From Gammaproteobacteria bacterium (GTDB lineage: Bacteria; Pseudomonadota; Gammaproteobacteria; Enterobacterales; Alteromonadaceae): DNA of 64,000 bases. The notes under the pieces were generated by a model. That model was not told where the DNA came from. It worked only from the letters and a program-made list of their open reading frames with translations, and did no database searches. Every line of letters starts with the position of its first letter. Position 1 is the first letter of the stretch. This document shows positions 19,156-26,997 of this stretch, one piece after another. A program made the position numbers and the translations under genes. The stretch covers positions 20,394 to 84,393 of the forward strand of contig JAHKAA010000005.1 of assembly GCA_018825965.1 (NCBI GenBank), given 5' to 3'.

Positions 19156-19192
19156 TGTAGGTTGTACTCGCCGCGAAGCGGCAGTGCAACAA
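19156..19192 (+). repeat. GTAG-type palindromic repeat, copy 1
   Basis: A 37-bp sequence beginning TGTAGG and containing GCCGC-GAA-GCGGC inside longer complementary arms (AGGTTGT ... ACAACCT). It is identical to positions 20246-20282. A GTAG tetranucleotide followed by a hairpin is the layout of REP sequences served by RAYT (TnpA-REP) transposases; no such transposase is in this window. Confidence 0.75.
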
Positions 19193-19232
19193 CCTAAGTG
19201 TCAGCTTTTGAACCTTGAATGGGATATAGCCT

Positions 19233-19709
19233 TCAGCCTTTCTTTATCAGCCTTGGATCCAGATTAAATTCTATTGCTTTGGCCGCAGAGATAATACTTT
19301 TGGCCGCCGGATGGGCGGGATTAAACAAGGCATTCCACTCACCTGAGACCACAGAGCTTGGTACAAGTAAAATCAGACTGCTGCATCCTGACAACCAGTT
19401 ATCGCCAATTTCTTTGGTGGATAAGGGCGCTGGATCCTTTGCCCAATCTATTGGCCAGTCTGCCGGATCAAGAGTCGAAACCAATTCCTCTGGCACTGTA
19501 AGCTGAAACATTGAAAAGAGCGGTAACTTTTGCTCATTATGCAGATGAACCAGCGTTTCCAGTACACAGAGCGCACGGGTGGTGCCCAGATAGACACAAG
19601 GCACGCCTTTGGAATTCCATCGCCCGCCATATAAGCGCGCGCCTTCACCATCAAAACATGCCGAAATAAAGCCAGTCTTTGTCAGTCGAAACAGGTCTAT
19701 CGACTGCAT
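19233..19709 (-). CDS. RES-domain toxin
   Basis: A 158-residue RES-family protein. Typical parts are FRLTKTGF near the start, the GARLYGGRWNSKGVPCVYLG motif with its conserved Arg, and ALCVLETLVHL with the conserved Glu. RES toxins have an ADP-ribosyltransferase-like fold; studied members deplete NAD+ or modify a target. It follows the Xre/DUF2384 antitoxin gene, with the antitoxin stop and toxin start overlapping at 19709, the usual antitoxin-first order. Both genes are bracketed by the 37-bp repeats. Confidence 0.9.
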   Translation of the reverse strand: MQSIDLFRLTKTGFISACFDGEGARLYGGRWNSKGVPCVYLGTTRALCVLETLVHLHNEQKLPLFSMFQLTVPEELVSTLDPADWPIDWAKDPAPLSTKEIGDNWLSGCSSLILLVPSSVVSGEWNALFNPAHPAAKSIISAAKAIEFNLDPRLIKKG

Positions 19710-20167
19710 CAGGAGATAACACCATGCTCAATCCGACCGAGCAGATCAATCACGGCCTCAGCTCCTGTTGGAGTGCTTAACATCTGTAACGGGCATTCGC
19801 CCCCTAGTGCTCTGGCAGGTGATTTAAGCCATTGCACTGCCGCAGGCATATCACCGTTAAATAGCTGCAGGGCTGCATCCAGCGCTTTGGCGAACATATA
19901 AAGTTTGCCGCTTTGTTCCACTGAAAAACTTTTTTTATCCTCTTTGTTTTTTCTGTGGTAAGTGGCGCGGCTAATACCCACCCATTGGCAAATGGTCATC
20001 TCATCAATCTGGGTTTCTTTGGACAGTCTGGTCACTATATCGGACGAGAATCCCGCCAGGATTTTCAGATGGGCATCAATAGGTTGCTTAGGTAAAGACA
20101 AAGCGGCAAGCAGGCCGGCAGGCTTAGTGGTATTCGCTTTGGGTTTGTAGGCTGTGCCAATGTTCAT
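19709..20167 (-). CDS. Xre/MbcA/ParS-type antitoxin of the RES toxin
   Basis: A 152-residue antitoxin. The middle part is an Xre-like helix-turn-helix (TQIDEMTICQWVGISRATYHR) and the C-terminal part is the DUF2384 toxin-binding domain (AKALDAALQLFNGDMPAAVQWL, ending near the extreme C-terminus where it normally plugs the toxin active site). ATG at 20165-20167 is chosen over a TTG six codons upstream. It is cotranscribed with the RES gene. The RES-Xre family also appears as the parST pair. Confidence 0.88.
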   Translation of the reverse strand: MNIGTAYKPKANTTKPAGLLAALSLPKQPIDAHLKILAGFSSDIVTRLSKETQIDEMTICQWVGISRATYHRKNKEDKKSFSVEQSGKLYMFAKALDAALQLFNGDMPAAVQWLKSPARALGGECPLQMLSTPTGAEAVIDLLGRIEHGVIS

Positions 20168-20245
20168 GTTTTGTCTCACTTGCAACAGAAAGTTGTTTCA
20201 TGTGAGTAGTGTAGTGGGGGGATGTTTCAGTTGCAACTTAAGAAC

Positions 20246-20282
20246 TGTAGGTTGTACTCGCCGCGAAGCGGCAGTGCAACAA
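20246..20282 (+). repeat. GTAG-type palindromic repeat, copy 2
   Basis: Identical over 37 bp to 19156-19192 and in the same orientation, 1,090 bp away. It lies just upstream of the Xre antitoxin gene, so the RES/Xre module is bracketed by direct copies. Confidence 0.75.
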
Positions 20283-20326
20283 AACTAGCGTTAATAAACA
20301 ATTTAGGATTTTTAATTCAAAGCGTT

Positions 20327-20686
20327 TCGCCTTTGGCGAGATACTTTCTTTTGCTTCGCCAAAAGACAAGTATCCAAAGCAAGAAAGTGCAGGAAGCACT
20401 TTCTAACAGCCGAAGGCTGGCCCGTAGGGTGAATTGCAGGGATGCAATTCATAAAAGGCGACCCCGGGTCACAGCGAAATCCCGGCCCAAAATCGTGCGT
20501 CCAAGGCGGCTGGGTAACTCGCTCGTCGCTACCGCTCCTCACTCAGACACTCCCAGCCTTAAAACCTTGGCCACCCAATTTTTCTGGGTTCATTCGGGCT
20601 TTCGGCAAGCCAACAGTTTGGCTTGCCGCCGAATGGACGTACTGAGCTCAGCGAAGTACCGGAACCGCGCCCCAATGGGGGATTGG
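20327..20686. repeat. Array of about a dozen consecutive palindromes
   Basis: Perfect or near-perfect stems follow each other over 360 bp: TCGCC/GGCGA (20327-20339), ATACTT..AAGTAT around CTTTTG/CAAAAG (20341-20373), GAAAGTGC/GCACTTTC (20383-20403), CAGCC/GGCTG (20407-20419), GAATTGCA/TGCAATTC (20431-20450), GACCC/GGGTC (20460-20470), CCAAGG+GGCTGGG paired with CCCAGCC+CCTTGG (20501-20570), ACCCA/TGGGT (20573-20589), CATTCGG plus a 10-bp GGCAAGCCAA stem (20591-20635), CTGAGCTCAG within GTACT/AGTAC (20639-20659), and CCAAT/ATTGG (20672-20686). It starts 16 bp past the DUF2971 stop codon. Open frames crossing it read as low-complexity translations of the stems, so I treat it as non-coding. It could be a structured RNA or a composite dispersed repeat. 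Confidence 0.7.
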
Positions 20687-20701
20687 TGCCAGTAGTTGGT
20701 A

Positions 20702-21475
20702 TCAATTTTTTGATACGATCTCGATTTTACTCATTCCTTCTTGCGCATATTTTCTTTTAATATGACTTGGAAGATGTTGATCAAGATAGGCTATTGCTCT
20801 TTTATCCATGCGGCAGCCAAATATTATTGATTTGATCCACTGAGGCTCATACGAAACAAGAGCAAATTTGATATTTTGCTCTTGAATTAAATGCCGCATG
20901 CCATCGCCAAGCTGAAAACGATATTCGCCTTCGTAATCCCATTCTTGTAATTTAACCTTAAGAGCATCCCAGAGGTTTAGACCAACTTGGTCTTTGTCAA
21001 TCAAATCAAAATCCATCTTGATGGTATCAAGAAGTTCAAAGGTCGCTATCTTGTATTGGTAGCGAACTGGTTCAGCATTAATTTTTGATGCATCCCACTC
21101 CAAACAAAAACCCTTGTGTGAGTTAGCATAATGGGACCACATCAGGTTGTTATCAGCCTTGTGAGCTAGACAGAAAAACAAGTATTCATCAAACTTTTTG
21201 TTAAGTCTTTTTTTTAAATCTACGAAATTCCTTTTACCATTTTCGCCCATGAACATGTTCTTAAATTCTCGTTTGCGGGCACCAGCCAGCAGAGAGTAAG
21301 TGCGCTTTAATTCAGATTTGTCTGGTATTACAAAATCAATTTTAGAGTCAAATAGATCATTAAAATTACTTCTAGTTGAGAACGTTACCTGATTTTTCAA
21401 AACATTGGTTATGGCATATTCGTTATCTAGCTTATCAAAGTCATAGATTGGACAATACTTGTATAGAGAGTGCAT
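20702..21475 (-). CDS. DUF2971 family protein
   Basis: A 257-residue protein with the DUF2971 hallmarks: the N-terminal LYKYCPIYD, a middle segment FFCLAHKADNNLMWSHYANSHKGFCLEWD, and WIKSIIFGCRMDKR toward the end. The function is not established; members are often found in accessory and defence-rich regions. There is no signal peptide or membrane segment. ATG at 21475 has GTGAGG five bases ahead. It is richer in Lys, Asn and Asp and more AT-rich than flanking core genes, which suggests acquisition. It lies next to the palindrome array and the two toxin-antitoxin pairs. Confidence 0.85.
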   Translation of the reverse strand: MHSLYKYCPIYDFDKLDNEYAITNVLKNQVTFSTRSNFNDLFDSKIDFVIPDKSELKRTYSLLAGARKREFKNMFMGENGKRNFVDLKKRLNKKFDEYLFFCLAHKADNNLMWSHYANSHKGFCLEWDASKINAEPVRYQYKIATFELLDTIKMDFDLIDKDQVGLNLWDALKVKLQEWDYEGEYRFQLGDGMRHLIQEQNIKFALVSYEPQWIKSIIFGCRMDKRAIAYLDQHLPSHIKRKYAQEGMSKIEIVSKN

Positions 21476-21800
21476 TTGGCCTCACTTGATATAGTGCCCG
21501 CATCGCATACCGGAGTGTCGCGATGTGGTGCGTTGTTGTGGGACTTTGGTTTGATACTATTCAATGAACTTTTGGGGAGTAGACCTTGCCTATGCTCGAA
21601 ACACTGTGTTGTTTTAGCTTCTATGAAGTTGAGAGAAAAAACCAGAACATTTAACACAAAGACAGCCAACTAATAAAACTAATTAATTCAAACATCTGGG
21701 AATGAATCAAACCAAGTGCTGAGCCAGTGTAGCCAACTCAGCATCTGATTTTTAAACAATAAACGGGGATATTTCAGAAGATAAAACCAAACGCCTTCAA
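21476..21800. other. 325-bp spacer without a supported gene
   Basis: No gene is supported. One imperfect stem-loop is seen: TGCTGAG (21717-21723) with CTCAGCA (21737-21743) and a 13-base loop, followed on the plus strand by TCTGATTTTT. With no plus-strand gene ahead of it, its role is unclear. The spacer marks the junction between the accessory block and the core ygiF-glnE region. Confidence 0.4.
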
Positions 21801-22424
21801 TCACATCCAGCGTTCTTTGCGGCGGCGGCCTGGGATTAGGGATGGGACCATTAAGCCGAATAACAAACCGGCAAAGCCTAAGATGGAACCTAATACCATT
21901 TTGTCTTGCCAGAAGGCGGCTGGTTTTTCTTGTAGTTGCTCTGTCAGCAGCGCAATGGTTTGTTGAGCTGTTGCAGCGGTTTTCTCAGCCTGTTGCACTG
22001 CAGCGTCAGTTTCATTCAGTTGTTGTTGTAACTGCTCTTTTTCCTGCTGTAACTGGGCAACTAAAGTTTGTTGTTGCTGTAATTGTTGTTGCAGTTCACC
22101 GGCTTCGCCACCAAAGACCGGGGTTAAGCTCACGTATTGTTTTAAAATCCAGCCGGTGCGGCCTTTGCTGTCTGTCAGTTGCCAGTAGTCCGAGGTGCTG
22201 TCTTCTGCTACTAATTTAATTTCTTCACCAGCGGCAATGCTGCCGATTATTCTGAAGTCTTTACCCGGACCGCTGTAAAGGTAAGTGATCAGCTTGTCGC
22301 TGATGTAAGCATTTTGTGGACTGACCGGAGTACCTGTTGTTTCTTGTTGTGCAGTGAGGCTTGTGCTTAGCAACACTGTGGCCAGTAGCATGCCTGCTTG
22401 CCAGGGTCTTGAGGTGATCAACAT
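21801..22424 (-). CDS. SH3-domain membrane protein (YgiM/TIGR04211 type)
   Basis: A 207-residue protein starting at ATG 22422-22424, seven bases after TTAGGAT; a longer frame start at 22481 has no such site. Order: signal peptide (residues 1-25), bacterial SH3 domain (ISDKLITYLYSGPGKDFRIIG ... GWILKQYVS, ~40-100), a glutamine-rich coiled coil (~105-170), a C-terminal transmembrane helix (~177-196) and a basic end (GRRRKERWM). This is the YgiM architecture, and ygiM neighbours ygiF in E. coli as here. The role is probably in the envelope; the exact function is unknown. Confidence 0.85.
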   Translation of the reverse strand: MLITSRPWQAGMLLATVLLSTSLTAQQETTGTPVSPQNAYISDKLITYLYSGPGKDFRIIGSIAAGEEIKLVAEDSTSDYWQLTDSKGRTGWILKQYVSLTPVFGGEAGELQQQLQQQQTLVAQLQQEKEQLQQQLNETDAAVQQAEKTAATAQQTIALLTEQLQEKPAAFWQDKMVLGSILGFAGLLFGLMVPSLIPGRRRKERWM

Positions 22425-22537
22425 ATAAATCCTAAAAAAACCGACCAACATCTGGTCAAAACAGAGAATTGAGCCGATCATAGGCCAGAAGCTAATGACT
22501 TGACAACTTCTTCTTACAGAACAGGAAATAAGCCGCT

Positions 22538-23413
22538 ATGGCGATGGAAGCTGAACTTAAATTTTTACTCACCCAAAGCTCTGAGCCTGCTTTAGAGCCG
22601 GTATGGCAACAGCTGGCCGTGACAGTGCAGAAGCATGAAAGGGTGCAATTACTTAATGCTTATTATGAAACGGACGAGCTGTGGTTTCGTCGTCATGACG
22701 CCGGTTTGCGAACCCGACTGAAAAAAGGTCAATTTGAACAAACCATCAAGTTAGCAGGGCAGCAGCATGGCGGTTTACATTTTCGGCCTGAATACAACTT
22801 GCCTTGTGCTTCGGTTTGGCCTGAACTCAATGCTTTTCCTGCTGACATATGGCCCGAAGGCACAGATTTGGTTGTGCTGCAAAGTCAGCTGAAACAGCTG
22901 TTTCGCACCGATTTTATCCGCCAGAGCTGGTTGTTAACCTTAGCTGACGGCAGCACAGTGGAAGCTGTGTTGGATCAGGGCGAAGTGGTTTCAGGGGAAC
23001 AAAACGAAGCAATATTTGAGCTGGAACTGGAGCTGCAACAAGGCGAGGTTAAAGCCTTGTTTGAATTGTCACGTCAGTTAGTGCAGTTGCTGCCATTACG
23101 TTTGGGCTGGCAGTCTAAAGCGGAGCGGGGTTATCGTCTGGCTCAGCAGCAACCTTTGGTCTTTACCGCCTTGGATAACAGCAGCACAGCAGCTTTATTA
23201 AAGTCTTTGCAGTATCACGAAAGTTATTTTTTACGCAGTCAGGACTCAGAGTCATGGCAGGTGATAGCTCAATGTCTGAGGGCTTTGTCTGTTGTATCTG
23301 CAGACTTCGCCGCTTTGCCGCCGCCCGATGCGAAACAGGCCTTGAGTTTCTTTAGCAGTGCAGCTTATAACTGTGCTTTGCTGAATTGTTCTGAATCTTT
23401 GTTTTCTGCCTGA
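22538..23413 (+). CDS. ygiF: CYTH-domain inorganic triphosphatase (YgiF-like)
   Basis: A 291-residue protein whose first ~200 residues form a CYTH domain: the MEAELKFLL start (ExExK metal/phosphate motif), basic residues of the tunnel (RHDAGLRTRLKK), and the ELELELQQG glutamate motif. E. coli YgiF hydrolyses tripolyphosphate and is longer (433 residues) because of a C-terminal CHAD domain. Here only about 85 residues follow the CYTH part, so CHAD is absent or reduced to a remnant. It lies 7 bp before glnE, the conserved order. Confidence 0.88.
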   Translation: MAMEAELKFLLTQSSEPALEPVWQQLAVTVQKHERVQLLNAYYETDELWFRRHDAGLRTRLKKGQFEQTIKLAGQQHGGLHFRPEYNLPCASVWPELNAFPADIWPEGTDLVVLQSQLKQLFRTDFIRQSWLLTLADGSTVEAVLDQGEVVSGEQNEAIFELELELQQGEVKALFELSRQLVQLLPLRLGWQSKAERGYRLAQQQPLVFTALDNSSTAALLKSLQYHESYFLRSQDSESWQVIAQCLRALSVVSADFAALPPPDAKQALSFFSSAAYNCALLNCSESLFSA

Positions 23414-23420
23414 GGTACTG

Positions 23421-26246
23421 ATGAGCCCATTGATCGCCCGAGTACATTCCGAATTACCCAGTGAATTACAGCATGAAGTGGATCTGGTGTTACCCACTTT
23501 GTTGATCCCGGAGCTGACTGCAGAGCAACAACAGCATCTGAACTTATTGCTGGCGGTCAGTCCTTTTTTAAGCCGGGTGATGCAGCAGCAACCCGCTCTG
23601 ATCCCTGTGCTGCTGAATACACAGCAATTGGCGTTGCCTTTGGATCATCAGAACCCTCTGAGCCAATTAACGGATCACACTGAAGCTACAGTTTTTAAAG
23701 CCCTGCGCCGTTGTCGTCATGCCCAACTGGCACAAATTCTGGCGGCCGATATTCTCGCCGTGAAATCCACAGAACAATGTTTGCTGGATATATCCGCCAT
23801 GGCAGATAACCTGATTAACAGCGCTTATCAGTGGGCTTATCAGGATATTGCCACTCAGTGGGGCCAGCCTGTGGATCAACAAGGTCAGCCTATGCCTTTG
23901 CTGATCTTAGGTATGGGCAAACTGGGCGGCGGAGAGCTGAACTTTTCGTCTGACATTGATTTAATTTTTACCTATCCACACAACGGTGAAACCAGTGGTG
24001 GCCGCAGGTCTGTTGAAAATCAGCAGTTTTTTACTAAGTTAGGCCAGAAGCTTATTTCTGCTTTGCACCAGGTCACAGCTGACGGTTTTGTCTTCCGGGT
24101 TGATATGCGTTTGCGGCCTTTTGGTGATTCTGGCCCGCTGGTGCTGAGTTTTGCCGCTATGGAGGATTATTATCAGGCTCAAGGCCGGGAGTGGGAACGC
24201 TATGCCATGCTCAAGGCCCGTATTCTGAACCCGGATCCTGTGCATGCAGTGGAACTCAATCAACTGCTGAAACCTTTTGTCTACAGGCGTTATATCGACT
24301 TCTCAGCGCTGGAGTCGTTACGCCGGATGAAACAGCTGATAGAGCAGGAAAACCGCCGTCGTAACCGCGTGGACAATATTAAGCTTGGTGCTGGTGGCAT
24401 ACGCGAAGTGGAGTTTGTGGTGCAAACTCTGCAGTTGATCCGCGGTGGCCGTATTCCAGAGTTGCAGCAAGTCTCTATTTTTAAAGCGCTGGATGCGTTA
24501 AAAAACCAGCAGTTGCTGGAGCCAGAGCAGCATCAGCAACTTCGGCAGGATTATTTATGGTTGCGTAAAGTCGAACAGCTGTTGCAGGGGCTGGACGATC
24601 AGCAGACTCAAACCTTAGCTGCTGATGAGCTGAACCGGCAACGGCTGGTTTTGGGCTTAGGTTTTGACAACTGGCAGCAACTGACCGATACCACAGAGCA
24701 GGCCATGGGCCGTATTCACCAGCATTTTAAACTGGTGATCGATCAGGGCGACAACCCTGAGCCGGAAGAGATGGTCTTAGGCCGCTTGTGCTGGGACAGT
24801 GACTTGCCGTCAGAGGATTTAGCCGAACATTTGCATTGGCTGGCCCTGGACGAAGCCAAACAACTGCTGGATCATTTAAAACAGTTTAAGCAGGACTGTC
24901 AAAAACGCAGTGTAGGCCCTCGTGGTCGTGAACTGCTGGAGAAACTGATCCCATTTTTATTGCACCAATTAGCGAAACAACAAGGCTCTGCTTTGGTGGT
25001 ACAGCGGGTGCTCGGCGTGTTCCGCCAGATTGTCAGCCGCACAGCCTATCTGGAGCTGTTATCAGAAAATCCGCCTGCGCTGCAGCAGCTTGTCACTTTG
25101 TGTCATAAAAGCGGCTGGCTGGCCGAACATCTGGCGCGTTATCCTTTATTGCTGGACGAACTGATAGACCCATCCCAGCTGTACCAGGTACCGGATTCTA
25201 CCGATTACCAGGATAAGTTACGTCAGAGCATGCTGCGGGTGCCTGTGGATGATTTAGAGCTGCAAATGGAGGTGTTGCGCCAGTTTAAGCAAGCCCAGCA
25301 ACTACGTATTGCTGCGGCCGATATCACTGGCATTTTACCGTTGATGAAAGTCAGCGACCATCTCACCTTTTTGGCTGAAGCTATTATTGCCGCAGTAGTT
25401 GAATTGTCATGGCAACATATGGTGGAAAAATATGGTTTACCTGCGGGTTTAAAACCAGAAGATGCCAAAGCTTTTGCTGTGTTGGCTTATGGCAAATTGG
25501 GTGGGCTGGAGCTGGGGTATGGCTCAGATTTAGATTTAGTATTTGTGCATCAGTGCGACAATCTGGCACCGACTCAGGGCGATAAAGCCATTGATTCCCG
25601 TCAGTTTTATATCAAGATGGTGCAACGTATAGTGCATATGTTTACCACCAGAACTCCAAGTGGGGTTTTGTATGACATAGACACCCGTTTACGCCCGGCT
25701 GGCAATGCAGGCTTATTGGCTGTGCATATTGATACTTATGCAGAGTATCTGGAAAAAGAAGCCTGGACCTGGGAACATCAGGCGCTGGTGCGAAGTCGTG
25801 TGGTCTATGGTGATGACAAAATTGCAGCACGCTTTAACCAAATACGTAGCGAAGTTTTGGCGAAAGCCCGTGATTTATCCGGCCTCAAAACTGAAGTCAA
25901 AGAAATGCGGCAAAAGCTGCGGCAACACCATGGTGAGCAGTCAAAAGAAGTGAAACATGCGTCGGGTGGCATAGTGGATCTGGAGTTTATCAGTCAGTTT
26001 CTGGTACTGGGGTACGGCCATCAGCATGCGGCTCTGTATTTCTACAGCGACAATATTCGTATTCTGGATGCGGCTGCTGTTACAGGGTTATTGTCGCTGC
26101 AGCAAACTCAAGCCCTGCAACAGGCTTATCAGCAGTTAAGGGGCGTCAGTCACAGGCAAACCTTAGCTCCGGCCACTGAAACGGCACAGCAGTTAGATGA
26201 TGCAATGGAGCAGGTGCGGCAGGTCTGGGATCAATTGTTTAATTGA
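23421..26246 (+). CDS. glnE: Glutamine synthetase adenylyltransferase / adenylyl-removing enzyme
   Basis: Controls glutamine synthetase by adding or removing AMP, in response to PII and glutamine. 941 residues, full length. Both nucleotidyltransferase domains are intact: the adenylyl-removing one near residue 165 (MGKLGGGELNFSSDIDLIF) and the adenylyltransferase one near residue 690 (YGKLGGLELGYGSDLDLVF). The family loop RVDMRLRPFG and its C-terminal counterpart DIDTRLRPAGNAG are also visible. It is cotranscribed with ygiF. Confidence 0.97.
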   Translation: MSPLIARVHSELPSELQHEVDLVLPTLLIPELTAEQQQHLNLLLAVSPFLSRVMQQQPALIPVLLNTQQLALPLDHQNPLSQLTDHTEATVFKALRRCRHAQLAQILAADILAVKSTEQCLLDISAMADNLINSAYQWAYQDIATQWGQPVDQQGQPMPLLILGMGKLGGGELNFSSDIDLIFTYPHNGETSGGRRSVENQQFFTKLGQKLISALHQVTADGFVFRVDMRLRPFGDSGPLVLSFAAMEDYYQAQGREWERYAMLKARILNPDPVHAVELNQLLKPFVYRRYIDFSALESLRRMKQLIEQENRRRNRVDNIKLGAGGIREVEFVVQTLQLIRGGRIPELQQVSIFKALDALKNQQLLEPEQHQQLRQDYLWLRKVEQLLQGLDDQQTQTLAADELNRQRLVLGLGFDNWQQLTDTTEQAMGRIHQHFKLVIDQGDNPEPEEMVLGRLCWDSDLPSEDLAEHLHWLALDEAKQLLDHLKQFKQDCQKRSVGPRGRELLEKLIPFLLHQLAKQQGSALVVQRVLGVFRQIVSRTAYLELLSENPPALQQLVTLCHKSGWLAEHLARYPLLLDELIDPSQLYQVPDSTDYQDKLRQSMLRVPVDDLELQMEVLRQFKQAQQLRIAAADITGILPLMKVSDHLTFLAEAIIAAVVELSWQHMVEKYGLPAGLKPEDAKAFAVLAYGKLGGLELGYGSDLDLVFVHQCDNLAPTQGDKAIDSRQFYIKMVQRIVHMFTTRTPSGVLYDIDTRLRPAGNAGLLAVHIDTYAEYLEKEAWTWEHQALVRSRVVYGDDKIAARFNQIRSEVLAKARDLSGLKTEVKEMRQKLRQHHGEQSKEVKHASGGIVDLEFISQFLVLGYGHQHAALYFYSDNIRILDAAAVTGLLSLQQTQALQQAYQQLRGVSHRQTLAPATETAQQLDDAMEQVRQVWDQLFN

Positions 26247-26298
26247 GTTGGTTTAGTGAAACTCTGTCGCATGATAACCGCAAGGATGCTGTTGTCAG

Positions 26299-26907
26299 TT
26301 AACCTGTAACCCGGCGGCGTGGCGCATTGATATTAATGCAGTTTTGCTGCAAAAAAGGGATGATTTTATCCGTCAGTACCACAGCTCTGGACACATTACA
26401 GAAGTAAGCCTGCACAGGCTGTTCAAAGTCTGACGAAATAGCTTGTGACGTTTCCTGAATAGCGCTGATGTAGCTGAAATCAGTCTGAAAATAATGTTTT
26501 ACTTTATAGTCTTTTGATAAGACCCAAAACAGCTCAACCCCTTCTTTGCGGCCTTGCATCGTCAGCACAGTTTTTAAGGTCTCACCGACCCTGAAACGTC
26601 TGTCTGTTGAGTTGCCTTTCCAGTTTTCGGGCAAAGCCACCATGCGGTTTGCTCTGTCGCGTAACATAGGGATCAGATTGCTGTGATCTTCCGTTAATTC
26701 AATGACAAAGTCGGCCGAGCCGTCGTCTTTGTCCGCAAAAGAACTGCGAATATTGCTATAAAAATCAGTGAAGCCTTTGACTGCGTCTGAGCTTCTTTCT
26801 GACAGCTTTTCCGGCTTGAAATACAGCAATTCCGGTTTAAACATCACAATAGCAGCAAGTATGAGTAATAAAGCTGCAAGCAATAAGTGCTTGATCCAAA
26901 ACCACAT
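26299..26907 (-). CDS. Membrane-anchored protein of unknown function
   Basis: A 202-residue protein I cannot assign. A single N-terminal transmembrane helix (residues 5-23, LLLAALLLILAAIVMF) is followed by a soluble region of mixed alpha/beta character with two cysteines near the end (YFCNVSR, QQNCINI) and a basic C-terminus (PRRRVTG). It could be an inner-membrane-anchored periplasmic protein. It lies between glnE (convergent) and the lpxL-type gene (same strand, 90 bp upstream), and may be cotranscribed with the latter. Confidence 0.75.
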   Translation of the reverse strand: MWFWIKHLLLAALLLILAAIVMFKPELLYFKPEKLSERSSDAVKGFTDFYSNIRSSFADKDDGSADFVIELTEDHSNLIPMLRDRANRMVALPENWKGNSTDRRFRVGETLKTVLTMQGRKEGVELFWVLSKDYKVKHYFQTDFSYISAIQETSQAISSDFEQPVQAYFCNVSRAVVLTDKIIPFLQQNCININAPRRRVTG

Positions 26908-26997
26908 AGCTTTTATCCCTGGTCAGCGTCAATGCATAATAGCCTGCCTTCACGCAGTGCTGCAACTTCAGTTGATAGCGAAAAGTATAGCGCTGTA

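Noticed and set aside
20383..20450. Possible CRISPR-like repeat spacing in the palindrome array
   Set aside because: The stems differ in sequence; there is no repeated unit with uniform spacers, and no cas genes are in the window.
20312..20542. Minus-strand open frame of 76 codons in the same array
   Set aside because: It is made of the same stems read from the other side and has no recognisable domain.
20222..20695. Plus-strand open frame of 157 codons across the palindrome array
   Set aside because: The translation consists of basic, low-complexity sequence from successive stem-loops, has no plausible ribosome site and starts inside the repeat-rich spacer.
21470..21673. Plus-strand 67-codon frame upstream of the DUF2971 gene
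   Set aside because: No ribosome site, antisense to the DUF2971 start region, and no protein-like pattern.
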